64,000 nucleotides of DNA from Chamaecyparis obtusa (lineage: Eukaryota > Streptophyta > Pinopsida > Cupressales > Cupressaceae): contig BSBK01003258.1 of the NCBI GenBank assembly GCA_027943335.1, forward strand, positions 145,001-209,000. The letters are read 5' to 3'. Position 1 is the stretch's first letter. Each line of letters begins with the position of its first letter. A model generated the notes under the pieces. The model saw nothing but the letters and a program-made list of their open reading frames with translations. It was not told the DNA's origin and ran no database searches. This document shows, piece by piece, positions 47,191-59,765 of this stretch. A program made the position numbers and the translations under genes.

Positions 47191-50100
47191 TTGGCAACTC
47201 AAGGAACTTGAGTTCTTTTTCCTTAGGGAGTATGGTGCAGGGGCACAATACTTTTACTCATTTTGGCCCATAATAATTGTCCACATTTTCTTCTAATGAT
47301 TTTCTATAAACATTTAAATAAGGCCTTAAGGGTCCTTTGGTCTATTTTTGTCCTAGGTCTTATATAGCCATTTTCATTTTTTTTGGTATAAAGGACCGAT
47401 GATGGTCAAACCTAGTCAACTAACCACAAAAGATGTAAAAATTGATGTTTTGATGTTTTGATGTTTTTAGTTCCTATTCATCTTATTAAATTTATCTAGG
47501 TGGTATTTGACCATTTGTCTATGACCAATACAAAACACATGCACTATTGGTGTCAAAATTGCACAAGTTGCTCAAAGGTAACATTTTTTAATTCTTGTTC
47601 TATAACGAATAGTTGGTTATGGTCATTGGTTAAGGTAGTTGTACAATTTTCCAAGGATTCTCTTATGCCATGGATGAAAATGTATTTTTTAATGTTGATT
47701 GTGGTAATGAGAAAGAAGTTTTGTTCCATTGAATTCTATTAATTTTCCTCACTTAATCATTGTATTCATACCTCTTACAAATGTGTGTTGATTGACAACA
47801 TACAACCTGATATATGATTATGTAGGATAGACTCTCACCTTTCATTAAATTTTTTTTGGAAGTGTTGAGGTGATAGGGTTTGGGAGATCTAACGAAAAGC
47901 ATTCTACCTAGTCCAAGAAACCCGAAAACTCAGGGTTTTGATGCAAACATGGACCTATCCTAACATTTCACCATGGGAAATCCTTGAAAATTGGGGAAAT
48001 GTTAGGAAATATTGTATATAATAAGTGTTTTGTGTGGGTTTATAATTTTTGGATTAGGATTTCTAATTTTAATATGAATCCCTAGGCTGATCATAGTGAA
48101 GTGGTGAGCTAGTTTGAAAGGAAGAAGGATTGTGTTGGGAGACAAGAGAGTGAATGGTTGTTGAAGAAGGCTTAATTGGGAGTCCTTAGTAGTACAAAAA
48201 CCCTACTCAATGACCCTTTTATGGATCCATTTCAACTAGTGAAAGGTTTTGAAGATATTTCCAAATACTATGCCTAATAGTCATAATTAGCCCTGATTAT
48301 CCCTATTCTAGTTGATGGGGTCATACCTAAAACCCAGATCCAAATTTGGGTTATTTTTTGAAGTGTCCAAAAGGGTGGTCAAAAATGTTATTTATTATGT
48401 ATTTTTTGTGGAAGTTTCAGAACTTAAGGCCAAAAAGGTTGCTAGGAATTGATAGTTCTATTAGGTCACCTAATAAGGACAACTTAAAATATTTCTCCTT
48501 ATGGGTATTGAAAAATGGGTTCAAATGGTCATTTGGTATTCTTTGGGTCTGATCAAATGTAAACCAAACCTATTCATGTCTCCTTAAAAGTTTGATAAAT
48601 ATCCTTATTGGTAGTGGGTTTGAGGTCTTATGACTAAGTCTTGGAGTCAAGGCCAAGTCGGATAGGAATTTTGGAGCTCCTCTTTTATTGGATTTTCCTT
48701 GGAGTGGGGCCTTAGGAGAAGGTCCAAGTAAATTCCTAGTTAACCTTGGGAAGGTAATTGTGAAAAGGACTATTGGATGGTGCTTGAAAGTTCCTTGTGA
48801 AGGAGAAACAAGAAAGACATTTAGGGAAGACTCATACCCTCTACATCATTATTCATCTCTTCAAAAATTTAAAAAATACCACATCTTTCATCTTAAAATA
48901 ATTGGACTATTTTTTATGACCATAACAAGAGAATCCTTTAAATTGGGCAAAGGACAAACCATGAGCTAACATTTATCCTCCTCATCCATCTTGATACCAC
49001 CTAATTCCTACTAAAACATCAACATATTGAGTACTACTTGCTAGTATTTTATTTGTACATCCTTCTTCATTTCTAATAAATATATTTTCTTCCTCATGAG
49101 AAGCTCATTTACAAATGATTTATCTCAATACATCTTGCATGGGTAGTGGAGTTGGCTTGGGCCTTGGGTTTTCTCCCCAATGGCCTTGAGTTGACTCCAT
49201 GTCTGATTATTAGCTAATGAACCTAGATTATGGATGGCTTGGTACATTTCCTGGTACTAGTCTCACCTTAGCTCACCCCTAATGGGTTTTTGGCTAGGCC
49301 ATGCAGATACATTTTGACACAGACTTATTGCACTCTATTTGAATGGAGTGAAGAGATGTCACTGAGTACTAGAGTACCAAACAACTTCACCTGATGGAGT
49401 TTATCGGGGAATGAGTTCCCCTAACTCCCAAGCACTTAGTAGTCAAGTCATGATGGTGTTGGATGAGTTAAGTTGGGTGTGTGACTGAATATTCACGGGG
49501 CCTACTAGTTATATTTTTCCCATTACACTAAATGGGTGAAGTTCAAGGGTATTCCTACAAGTAATAACTATTAACTAAAAATAAAATGTAAGAGATAGGA
49601 TAGAGCACAAGAAATGAATCTACCTAAGTTCACTTTGCATACATTAACATCAACAATACTCAAGTAAACAACTAGTAACCCACTTAGCATATGTGTGATC
49701 AACAACCATTGACCTATGCAAGAAAAATGAGATCCATTTCAATTGATTCATTCAATAAAAATACTATAAACCCTTGAGTAAAGGACATAAACATATGTAA
49801 ATAAATAATCTCACCAGATTTGGCATAACAAATGGAAGATAGTGAAGAAAAATCTTTATCTCTATTCCTTCATTAATTTAAAGGCTAGCATCACTGGTTC
49901 AACCTTACACATCTCCAAGGGAGCATTCATCTTCAATCATAATACTGGAGCTACTGTAAATAAACTACACTATTTTGGATATCACTATGGACTTCAAAAT
50001 AATCAATTTTTCTAACCCTAAGAAAGGCTTCAAACTTCTTTATAGACACTCAAAGTTTATATAAAGATTTACAATCTACAATATCTACAAATTTTACAAT

Positions 50101-50448
50101 ATTCACAATAAATATAGGTTTTACAAGTATGTACACTCTTTGAATTTACAAGTTTTAAAGGAAAGGAAGAAAGAGGAAAGGGGGAAATTTGAGGATTTAG
50201 ATCCAAAGGAGGGATCACCAAATGGCTGAGTTGTACCATGTATGATTAGTGCTATCTCAAATCACCCACTCCATCAATGTTACTATCTCTTGGTACTACT
50301 TGGGTACTCTACATCCTTAAATGTTGATCAATGCCTTAGGTAATGCAATAGCATTGACATTTTCATATTGGTGTTGTCACATCCCTATTAGTTAGTACCT
50401 ATAAATATTATGACATGGAACCTATAAAAACTCTTTTGTGGGAGGCAG
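47191..50448. other. Unassigned region after the chromovirus
   Basis: It starts with a purine-rich stretch (GGGAGTATGGTGCAGGGG) that could be the chromovirus polypurine tract, so the first part may be 3' LTR. I see no second copy to confirm it. A short TGATGTTT triplication lies near 47442-47468. Frames at 47500-47742, 48346-48552 and 48688-48969 have no recognisable domain. Confidence 0.4.
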
Positions 50449-51340
50449 TCAGTCATTTTTGGAAGGAAACATCAACACCATGATAAACAATTGAAAGAAT
50501 AAAAGAATTGTATTCCACAAAACTCTAGGTTCTAGGAGTCTAGGATCCTGGCAACCAATGAATGAAAGAATACTAGGGGAAGGAATGGTGGAACCCAATA
50601 CCTTGAAGGCCCATCTTCCCTGAAACTTGTATGTCTTGAGTAATTTTCTAAGATCATCCTCATCTATTTCCTTTACATAATTGAGGAAATCCTTTTCCTC
50701 TACCAATGCATCTTGAGCCTCCCCATTGGCATCTATAATCTTCATTGTAACCTTTTTGGCCTTGTATGTCTCCAACATTAATCCAGTGAATGTCTTCATT
50801 ATTTCACTGTCAAAACCCTAGGTTGGTCGGTACTTAAACTCTACCTACTCATCAAATTTGATGAGAAAAGAATCTATAGGTGCAAACCCATCCCTGATCA
50901 TGAGATTCCCTAATGTTGTGGTATGAAAAATAAAGAATATTTTTCCATGGGCTTGTAGATGGTCATGGAGTGGGGTAAGACAAAATCTATCAACTTTTTT
51001 AATATCTTTATTTAGAATCCAAGTCTCTAGTAGATGAGTGTCAAAAAACTTGTAGTCTCGCTACCCAAAAAACATGACTCACTCACTACTTCCTATTTGA
51101 GTTTGATAATATCTCCACAATTTCCTTTTTCTCAGAGAAGTTATCCATATCACTTTGTCATAGCCCTAATTTCTTGTCCATATCATTGACTAAGATAATA
51201 GCCTTGTAATATTTTGGGATATAATCTATAAGAAAACCTCTATTTATACTTAGTTGGATGAAGATCTAGTCATCAATCGCTAGTTTTTTCTTCTTCATCA
51301 TCCACAGACCCTCCATACCAACCTGTGGTAGTGGTACCTA

Positions 51341-52326
51341 GGTGGTCCCACAATAGTGTGTCCCACTTTTTTAGACATGCTGATTTTTACTGAAATAACA
51401 CATTTTTAATAAAATATGATGATTTAAGCCTTGAGATGTTCCACTTGAAGGAATTAATTACAAATGGTTAGCTCAAAGTCTCTTACATTAAAAAAAATTG
51501 ATATAACATCTATACTCCTCATTCATACCTACAATCATGGAGTCTCCTTCGCACCTATTAAAATGCTGACAAAAAATCACTTCGAATTTATGTTTTGGCA
51601 GATCAAATGAATCCATTTGAAAAACCTATCTATGTAGTATGATTCTATTCAGAATAAGCTTTCTATTGAATATAATTTTAATACATATTGAGTTCATTGT
51701 CACTTTTAAATATCACTTTAACTAAACATAGGTTGTTTGGTCATTCAATAACCTGTCTCTTCAAGACTTCAGGAAAAATAGTAAATTACAAAAAAAAATT
51801 ATGAAAAATATGTAGGAAAAGAGTATTTGTGTTACCTTTCTATAAATAAAAATAAGTAAATGAATTTTGATATACACAAATCAAGTTAGAGCAATCCAAG
51901 TGACCTTATGTCTAAATTACAGTTACTATCACTTTAGAACTTAATAAACTATGAAATATTGACCCAAAATGAATGAAACCAATTGCATCCTTTAGATATT
52001 GAAGTTAAAAATATAATCTCAAAATAATTACATTGTTATCATATTTTTTTAAAAAAGTTATGTTGATCCAAGTGACAGTAACTCCTTAAAAACAAAGTTT
52101 TTCACACAAACCACTTTTCATAGGAGAAGGAAAAATGAATTTTAAATTTTTTTAAAAAAATATATTTAGAAACTAGAAAGAAAATTCTAAAAGACTCTAG
52201 TTTACATCATCTTCAAATTCCTAATAGTTTTGTGGTGACATGTGTTTGAAAGTGAAGGTTTTTCTCAGAATGTTGATCTTTGTGTCAAAGTTGGCCAAAA
52301 AGTGGGACACACTTTGTGGGACCACC
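51341..52326. mobile_element. MITE-like element with ~30-bp TIRs
   Basis: The left end GGTGGTCCCACAATAGTGTG then TCCCACTTTTT is the inverted counterpart of the right end AAAAAGTGGGACACAC then TTTGTGGGACCACC. About 986 bp, AT-rich inside, no ORF. It lies within the minus-strand Lys/Glu-rich region. Flanks share only ACCT (before and after), so the target duplication is unclear and the superfamily cannot be assigned. A relative lies at 24290-24764. Confidence 0.8.
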
Positions 52327-53257
52327 CACCTTTGAAGTGGAGGTTTTTGGAATCATCATGGAGATGGGTGATGTGATATCCTTGAGGAGATTCTTCAAGT
52401 GGGCCTCTAAGGCTTGCACCATCTTCTTATTTTTGTGTTCTTTATGGTACCTCTCATGTATGGCACAACTTTCATTGTCTAGGAGATCTAGCTCCCCTTG
52501 CTTATTTCTCTTTTCAAGGGGGACCTTTATGATAGTGTAGTTTGCGGGCTCTACCTCAGACTCATCCCTATCATTGGGCTGTATGATAACCATTATAGTA
52601 ACCTCTCATTTTGCATTATTCTTGGTTGAATGAAGGGTTTTTGCCTTCTTTGATCACCTAGCTAGTGCTGAAGTTACTTCCTTTATTAGTTTGGCTAGTG
52701 ATGAAGGGGGATGAAAATAATCCATCATCTTTCGCCTTCTAGATTCCACCAATCATTGAAATTGATTTAGTACAACATCACATATTACCTCAATATTTAA
52801 TGAATTTTATGTAGTGTCTTTCTCTAATGTATTTGGGTGTTCAGGCTCTTTGTCTTTTCCTAGTGTTTCTATAGAGGAAGATCCTTCGAGCCCCAATTGT
52901 ACTGGTGCCTCTTGCACGGGACAATTTTCTTCTTTCTTCTTCTACTGAGGATTCTCTATTTAATTTTGGTTAGGAGTTACCACAAGAGTGCTAGGAAGAG
53001 TTCTTAACAATAGGGGTACAGTTTCTCCTGGAGGTTCAGTTTCAACTTTGTCCATGAGATCCCTCCTCTTTTTTTTTTTCTCTTTGTCTTCCCTTTTTCT
53101 TCTCCTTTAGCGAATTTGGTCTCTCAGAGGTGAACTTAATTATTCCTTTTATTTTTCTCCTCCACCTTCCATATTTTCTTGTCCTCCAAATGTTTCTTCT
53201 TGGCCTCTTCCTTTATTCATGCCTCCTCCTCCTTGAGACAAGATTCTTCCTCGCAGG

Positions 53258-53949
53258 TGATAAGAAATGACAAAGTGGAGTCAACTGTATGGTGGAGGAA
53301 ATCTCATTGTACGGCTAGACCACCATACAACTAAGGCAATCTCACTATGTGGTAAGGAGGTGTTGTGACCACCATACGATGGAAGCAATCTCACCATCCA
53401 GTAAGGAGACAAGTGCGCAGTGGCATGTATGGAAATTGGAGACTACCATGCAGAGGCAAAAGTTCTGAAGGGAGAAGTCCCCATATGGAAAGACCTGATG
53501 AAGGAAAAAGTGCCAAAGGGAGTAATCACCGTGAGGGAAATTGCATGGGTGATTGTGTGTGACATACAGTTGGAAAAATATTTCATTGGTAACCATTTCT
53601 ATACTGAATTCTGAAATTATTTGAAGTATGTTTAATGGCTAGAAGAATTCATTAGAATATGATGTGGTTGAAAATCAGTTTCATTTTAAGGTAATCTGAG
53701 CCTATGGAACAATCCAAAGTGCATTGTATGTAAATCTTTTTCCTGTAATACAAAGTTGCTTGAGGGTTTGTTAGGTGGTGGGTTTTTTCCTGAAAGGGTT
53801 TTTCCCACATTAAATCTGGTGTTTTCTCTATGTGTTCTGTGTCTGGTAATTCCATATTTTATTGTCTTGCACATCTCTAAGATATAGTTTCTTATTTCCC
53901 TATTAATTTGGCATTCAGAAAGTGTTTCTACATTATTTCTTTCCTAACA
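53258..53949 (+). repeat. 5' LTR of copia element
   Basis: 692 bp, TG...CA. Its 5' part contains three or four short repeats of the type CACCATACNAY...GCAATCTCA. Frames 53345-53596, 53365-53562 and 53420-53614 lie within it. Confidence 0.92.
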
Positions 53950-53951
53950 AG

Positions 53952-53964
53952 TGGTATCAGAGCC
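53952..53964 (+). other. Primer-binding site (initiator Met-tRNA type)
   Basis: TGGTATCAGAGCC two bases after the LTR end, the standard plant copia site. Confidence 0.9.
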
Positions 53965-54059
53965 TAGCTAGTTGTGTTATTCTTGTCGGATAGGATTTGG
54001 TTATTTGTGCCAATTTGGTTTCAGTGAGAGTTTGCAAAGTTTTTTGTCTATAAGTTGAG

Positions 54060-54897
54060 ATGGCTGGTACGTTAGGAAGAATAGACATTGAAAATTTCAA
54101 TGGCACAAATTTTGAGCTGTAGAAACTTAAAATTAAAGATGTGCTCGTTGATCAAGATTTGTGGACTACTGTGTCTATTGCCAAGCCTATAGGCATGAAG
54201 CAAGAAGATTGGGATATAGCAGACTGAAAAGCCAGAGGACTCGTAATATTGAGTTTCACAAATTTCATTTTGTTGAATGTCCATGAAGAGAAACCCATGC
54301 ATTTCTTATGGAAGAAGTTAGGAGACATTTATCAAGGAAAGTCCTTGGTAAACAAACTTTTCCTCAGAAAGAAATTATATTCTTTGAAGATGGATGGAGG
54401 GATGGTTATGGCCAATCATCTAAACTCATTCAATATGGTAATCTCATAGTTGACATCTGTCGATGTGTCCATTACTGAAGAAGAGCGTTGCATGTTACTG
54501 ATGTGCTTATTGCCTGATTCGTGGGACCAATTGGTGATGGCTATTGGAAGTACTAATACCCAATTAAAAATGGATGATGTAGTTACTGCACTCTTTTCAG
54601 ATGAGATGTTGAGGAAGACTTCTAAAGTGGCCAAAGAGGCTCTCTATTCGAGAAAGATCAAAGGATGGATACAAATGGGAGGACAAGAAGACTAGGTATA
54701 AGTCTTTTGGAAATAAGTCCAAAGTGAAGTGTTGGAATTGTGGGCAGGTTGGTCATGTTTGGAAGGACTGTAAGGAGAAGAAGAAAAAGAAGAAGAAAAG
54801 GTATGCCTCTTCAAGTTCTAAATCTTCTCAAAGTGATGAAGATGTTAGTAGTGCTGCTTTGGATAATCAGTCATCTAATGATGACTGGTTCGATTAA
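54060..54897 (+). pseudogene. Ty1/copia gag, broken
   Basis: Starts MAGTLGRIDIENFNGTNFEL. Nonsense codons follow at 54120-54122 (a Trp is expected), about 54225 and 54447-54449. The frame then reads SITEEERCMLLMCLLPDSWD and LKMDDVVTALFSDEMLRK, typical of copia gag. A frameshift near 54680 leads to the zinc knuckle CWNCGQVGHVWKDC (CX2CX4HX4C). A Lys run, then a Ser/Asp-rich tail ending NDDWFD and TAA at 54895-54897 follow. Gag packages element RNA into particles. This copy cannot make full-length protein. Confidence 0.9.
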
Positions 54898-56066
54898 TTT
54901 GGTCCTCATGTGGAAGATGTTTGTCATGATGCCATGTGTGACTCGACACCATGGTTTAGTGGGAGTTTTTGGTAGTGACCTAGCAAATGATCTTCTTTAG
55001 TATTGCACATGTGGGAGGTGTTTTAGATCCTGATAAGGATTTCTTCACATTTGTTGAATTACTATTTGGAGATGTTTATCTTCATGTGACTAAAGATGTT
55101 GACATCTTGAGGGCTCAACGGAGTCTTTGATAAAGGTTTAGTTTATGGTATGTTCATATGGAGCATGTTATCTCTTTGGTTGAGATGTTTTAGATCATGT
55201 TGTCATGTTTAGGTTCCCGATGCCATGGTTAGAAATTTGACATTGATCTAGTTTTTTTGGTTATTGTGTATTGAGTACATTGGTCATTTACTTGATTCTT
55301 CATGAAGTTGTTGTTCTTCTTTTGGAGTTAGCATGGATTGATGGGTTACAGGTTCTCATGGATACTTAGCAATGACGATGATGATGTTTTCTCTTGTGAT
55401 TAGAGATGTGTTTGTTGAAACGGTTGATGGTTTTAGTATGAAGTATGACAGGCATTTAGAGCTGTACATAGAAGGACATGGTACATGGTTGATGTATTGT
55501 TGATGTTCTTGATGCTACAAGTTTGTTGTTTCACTTCTATACATGATTTTGTTGAATCAATTCATATCATATTAATATTACTTGTGCAGTAGGAGCTTAC
55601 TAGAGTGTATGTGACAAGTATTGCACTTGAGGCTTGAGACTGTAGGTAACAGGTTGAATATGGTGATATTTTGGAATCCATGTTGGTATACCTTAGAGGT
55701 ATGTATAGTTGGATGTGCTAGTTGAGGGTGTTATTTCAGCTATTATTGTGACAAAATGTTGATACATTTGATTATATTTTGGTTTGAGGGTTTTGTGCTT
55801 TGGGAGATAGAGTGTATATAGTTTTCTCAGTGGATAGATTCTATGTGTGTCTAGTGGCAATCGCATGGTAGAAGGTGGGAAATTCCATGAATGAGATGAT
55901 ACTATTATGTAAGTATCTCAATGGTGCACATGATAGATTTGCATTCTTAACATTTTTGTGTTTGAGTGGTATATCAACATTGGTGGACTTTAGAGTCCAT
56001 GATTCTCTATAGTCTCTATGTTTACCGGTCTGTGGTTATGGCTCCATACTTCATCAAGTGGGAGAT
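54898..56066 (+). other. Copia interior without pol
   Basis: No pol motif in any frame. The sequence is T/G-rich and may be non-coding filler between gag and the polypurine tract. Confidence 0.6.
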
Positions 56067-56797
56067 TGATAAGAGATGATGAAGTGAATTCAATTATATG
56101 ATGGAGGCAATCTCAACATACAGCCAGACCACCATACAACTAAGGTAATCTCACCGTGCGATAAGGAGGTGTTGTGACCACTGTACAATAGAGGAAATCT
56201 CATTATACGACAAGACCACCATACCAAAGAGGCAATCTCACCATGCAGTAAGGAGACAAGTGTGTGGTGGAATATAAGACAATTGGAGAATACTGTGCAG
56301 AGGAAAAAGTGTCGAATGAAGAATTCCCCTTATGGAAAGACCCGACAAAGGAAAAAGTGTTGAAGGGACTAATCACCATATGGGCAGTTGTGTGGGTGAC
56401 TATGTATGATAGATGGTTGGCAGACTATTTCATCAGTAATCATTTCTGTACCAAATTCTGAAATGATTTGTAGTATGTTTTAATGGCTACAAGAATTCAT
56501 TAGAATATGATGTGGTTGAAAATCAGGTAGATTGTAAGGCAATCTGAGCCTGTGGAACAATCTGGAGTGCATTGTATGTAAATATTTTTATTGTAATACA
56601 AAGATTCTTGAGGGTTTGTTGGGTGGTGGGTTTTTTCCCGAAAGGGTTTTTCCCATGTTAAATATCATGTTTTCTCTATGTGTTTTGTGTTTGGTAATTC
56701 CATATTTTATTGTCTTACACATCTCTGAGATATAGTTTCTTATTTCCCTATTAATTTGGCATTCAAAAAGTGTTTCTACACTATTGCTTTCCTAACA
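56067..56797 (+). repeat. 3' LTR of copia element
   Basis: 731 bp, starting TGATAAGAGATGATG. Slightly longer than the 5' LTR because of an additional copy of the short repeat near 56200-56240. Confidence 0.92.
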
Positions 56798-57034
56798 ACA
56801 TGGATGTTCTTTGGCCTCCTTTTTTTTGTACATCATGTTCTACATGAGCCTCATCTTTATCTTCTTTTATATTTCTTTCTTCTTCATTCTTCTAGAGGTT
56901 CTCATCTTCCTCCTCAATTCTTTCATATTCATCCACCTTGGCCTTTTCTTCACCTCCTATTCTCTTTTTATTTCTTCCACTTCGTAAAATACGTGCTCTT
57001 GATCATTTATGATGAGGATATCATTAATATCTAC

Positions 57035-59735
57035 TGTTACCCAAATTTTCCTATCTTATAAAAATTTGGCTAAATCTATCCCAAGGTCTCTGTTTTTGCC
57101 CTCCCGAGCATCCCTAAAAATTTTGTGGCCTCATGTTTTGTTTCCTGGCCTCTGCATTTTTTTTTCAAGTCCCTAGTCTTTAGGTCAAAATATTAAAAAA
57201 AAAGTAGTCGTTGTGTTGAAACCTCTTAAAATCCTCAATACCCATGTGCACTTTAATCTCATTGGCTGGTCACAGGTTCTCTAAGTTTCTCAGTGGTTAC
57301 TTTTCCCATTCAGCGACTTAGCGAATACATCGATTCTCATAATCACTAAGTGTTTCCTGGTCACCACATAATATCTTGCAACCTAGCAAATGTTAACTTC
57401 TCTCCAGTCGCGTAATCACTAAATCTTCCGGCAGTCTAATTTGTGGGGTCCTGGTTAGAAGGATCCAACGGTTGGCATATCTTCACATACGCTGGTGTTA
57501 GAGCTTGAGATCTTAAGATGACTGTTAGATCTTCCATGTTTGTAGCACTTTAGTGTGTCAGTGGGACCGATGCCACCTCATCTGATTCAATAGCTTATGA
57601 TTGGTCGGCGTGTGTTAAGTCAGATTGTCTATCAGTAGGGCCAGGTTCTTTCAAGTGGTTGGAGGTTCTGACATGTCAAGGATCCAATGGCTAGCATATA
57701 ATCTCATAAGGTTTCTCTAACACATGAGATTATGTGCCGACCATTGATCTTACTCTATCTCTAAGCTCTATCAGGTGGGTCCTCAGTTTTTGATGTGCTT
57801 GTTCATTATTGGTTGGCCAGTCGACAGCTTGGATCTATCAGTGGGACCATGTTAGAAGGTCTATAGATGTGTCAAAAAGGCAAAGATCTATGGTGGTTGT
57901 ATGATCTCATATAATCTTCTGACCCTATGAGATCATGTGACAACTGTCCGATGAGAATCTCTGGGTCGTGGGTTTGATGTCCTACATGGTGCGGATGTGC
58001 TCACATATAATTGGCTACTCTGTGATGATGAGGGTTTCCAGGTGGACTGATGTGTTAGTGGAGTCCCAGATTAGAAAGGATCTAACGGCTAGTGTATAAG
58101 CGTAAGGAATATTCTGGGGCTATAAGATCATGCACCCGCTATTAGATTGGTATCTTGGAGATTGTGGATCCATTTTCAGAGAACTGCCAAGGTGTATGCC
58201 TACAAAGAGGCTGGAGTGAATAAAAGATTGCCAAGTGGCGGGTCTAGGCCCAGGGTTTAAAAGAGTTCTTCATGACTTAAAGAAGAGAAAAGTCAAGGTG
58301 GGTCCTTGCGCTAATTTTCTCGCATTTCATTGGCTATTGACTTCCATGGCGGTCTTGACTTGTCAAAGGGGATCTGAAGTCATTTTTTCAGCATGTCATG
58401 GTCGTTCATCTACCGGGAAGGTTTCTCATCGATGGTCACATTTTAAAATGACCAGGCTATCCATTAACATTTAAATTCAAATTTCCTATGAAGGTTTTGG
58501 CTAGGGTTTTGATCTTTTCAGCCATGCACGATGTCAGTTAGCTCAGAAATTTAATTCTCAGGATGGTTATCATTGAGAGAGCGATGAAGATGACTATTGA
58601 TCAGTGTTTATGGGTACCATGTCATGTCCAAGGTGCTAAATAGTTGGAACCACCTTTTTCCAGTGTTATTATTAAAAATACAGATATCTTCCAGATCAAA
58701 TTTTTTAGGCCTTCATGACTTGGTGGAATTGCTGGTGGGTAGATGGATCAAGGTTGTCATGTCTGCAGGTGAGCTCAGTAAAAGATCAATACGCAAAAGA
58801 AATGATATGATCTATTTGCCAGATTTATTTTTTTTGGAAGGTCGATCTTTTGTGTACCTTTAGGGTTTTTTGAATGCATTGTAAAATTTTTAACTCTGGT
58901 TAGGTTAATTTTGGACTCCTGTCTGCGTGTAATTAAGGAGGTATTTATTGTTTTTGTAGAGCCTTAGTGCTCAAGAGGTTCATTTTTGTGTAAAGGAGAG
59001 AAGCCCACTTTTGCAAGGAAGTCATCTTTTCTCAAAAAGCCATCTGTGGTATTTGTTCTACCCTCTGGTCTTCTACCCTTTGTATCCTCCCATTGATGAT
59101 TAAGGCATTCTTGAGGTACTTGTGATATTTGTTCTATCCCTGTCTTCACTGTCTTGATTATCTCTTATTGGATTGAAGTTTATGAATGTTGTTAATGGAA
59201 ATTGGGGTTCCTAGTCCCTCTCATTTTCTATGATTTTTTGTGTTACTATGTCTGATCTGATTTAGATGTTTTGTGGGTATATTACAACCCCTAGCAGTCT
59301 TGTCTCATTCCTACACCTAATTGTAGAAAAGGATGTTTGCTTGCAGGTTGTAAGTTGTGTCTTTTGTTCAGACCCTCCTATGAAACACTTATGCAAGCCT
59401 ATCTAGTGAGTTGTGACTTATTAGATCTAATTCCTCCATTGGTCTCATTCCTCCATACTAAGATCCAAACCCTAATTTCAGTGCATCACCTAGTAGGTAG
59501 TTTGCTTTCAAGTCATTTCCCTTACAAGTATTCCTTCTATCCCTTTCCCTCCAAAAGTTATTTCATTTCATAGCAAGAAGAAGATTAAGGTGATTATCCA
59601 AGAGGAACCAGCCTAGATCCTAGAGGTTTTATCCCAATTAGCATAGGTCCCACACCTGGGGATGAATCCAATGTTATACTAGGTTATCAAGACCAAGAGA
59701 GCTTGAGACAGAGGTGCAAACTTAGTGTATAACAA
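57035..59735 (+). repeat. 5' LTR of Tat-like element
   Basis: 2701 bp, TGTTACCC...GTGTATAACA. Its ends were set by alignment with the solo LTR. It contains four hairpin modules. Frames 58235-58474, 58597-58863 and 59337-59573 are LTR text. Confidence 0.9.
57440..58140. promoter_or_regulatory. Four ~200-bp hairpin modules in Tat-like LTR
   Basis: Palindromes lie near 57474-57530 (weak), 57694-57737, 57897-57942 and 58092-58135, spaced about 220, 203 and 195 bp. Each follows an AAGGATCCAACGGTTGG-like stretch and is followed by a TGGGTCC or TGGGACC box and an ATTGG box. Arms at 57897 read TATGATCTCATA against TATGAGATCATG, close to the outer element's palindrome at 6918. Confidence 0.65.
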
Positions 59736-59765
59736 TTTCTAGCACGCCCGGTGGGACTAGAAGTT
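59736..59765 (+). other. Primer-binding-site region of Tat-like element
   Basis: ATTTCTAGCACGCCCGGTGG begins directly after the LTR. A GCACGCCCGGTGGGAC-type sequence at this position is common in plant Ty3/gypsy elements by my recollection. The tRNA is not determined. Confidence 0.6.

Larger units (their letters stand above)
53258..56797 (+). mobile_element. Gag-only Ty1/copia element
   Basis: LTRs lie at 53258-53949 (692 bp) and 56067-56797 (731 bp), both beginning TGATAAGARATGA and ending TTCCTAACA. A primer site TGGTATCAGAGCC (Met-tRNA type) follows at 53952-53964, and a polypurine tract AAGTGGGAGATTG precedes the 3' LTR. The interior (2.1 kb) carries only a copia gag. Downstream sequence to 56066 has no protease, integrase or RT motif. 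Flanks GCAGG and ACATG do not match well as a target duplication. Confidence 0.9.
50449..57034 (-). pseudogene. Decayed Lys/Glu-rich ORF region, interrupted twice
   Basis: Coding-like minus-strand text lies at about 56800-57034, 52327-53257 and 50449-51340, separated by a copia element and a TIR element. From the N-terminus it has charged segments (EEKDENL and KKGGQ types), then PVQEAPVQLGLEGSSSIETL, then a probable coiled coil (ERYHKEHKNKKMVQALEAHL), then DDEEEKTSD, VNDMDKKLGL and DNFSEKKEIVEILSNSN. It ends with an open frame at 50449-50799 containing FTGLMLETYKAKKVTMKIID, EEKDFLNYVKEIDEDDLRKL and YKFQGRWAFKVLGS. Stops are frequent. I do not recognise the family. It may be an ORF of another retroelement or an old host gene. 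Confidence 0.45.

Noticed and set aside
51333..52334. 8-bp target duplication for the TIR element
   Set aside because: Only ACCT is shared between the flanks (GGTACCTA and CACCTTTG), too little to assign a hAT-type duplication.
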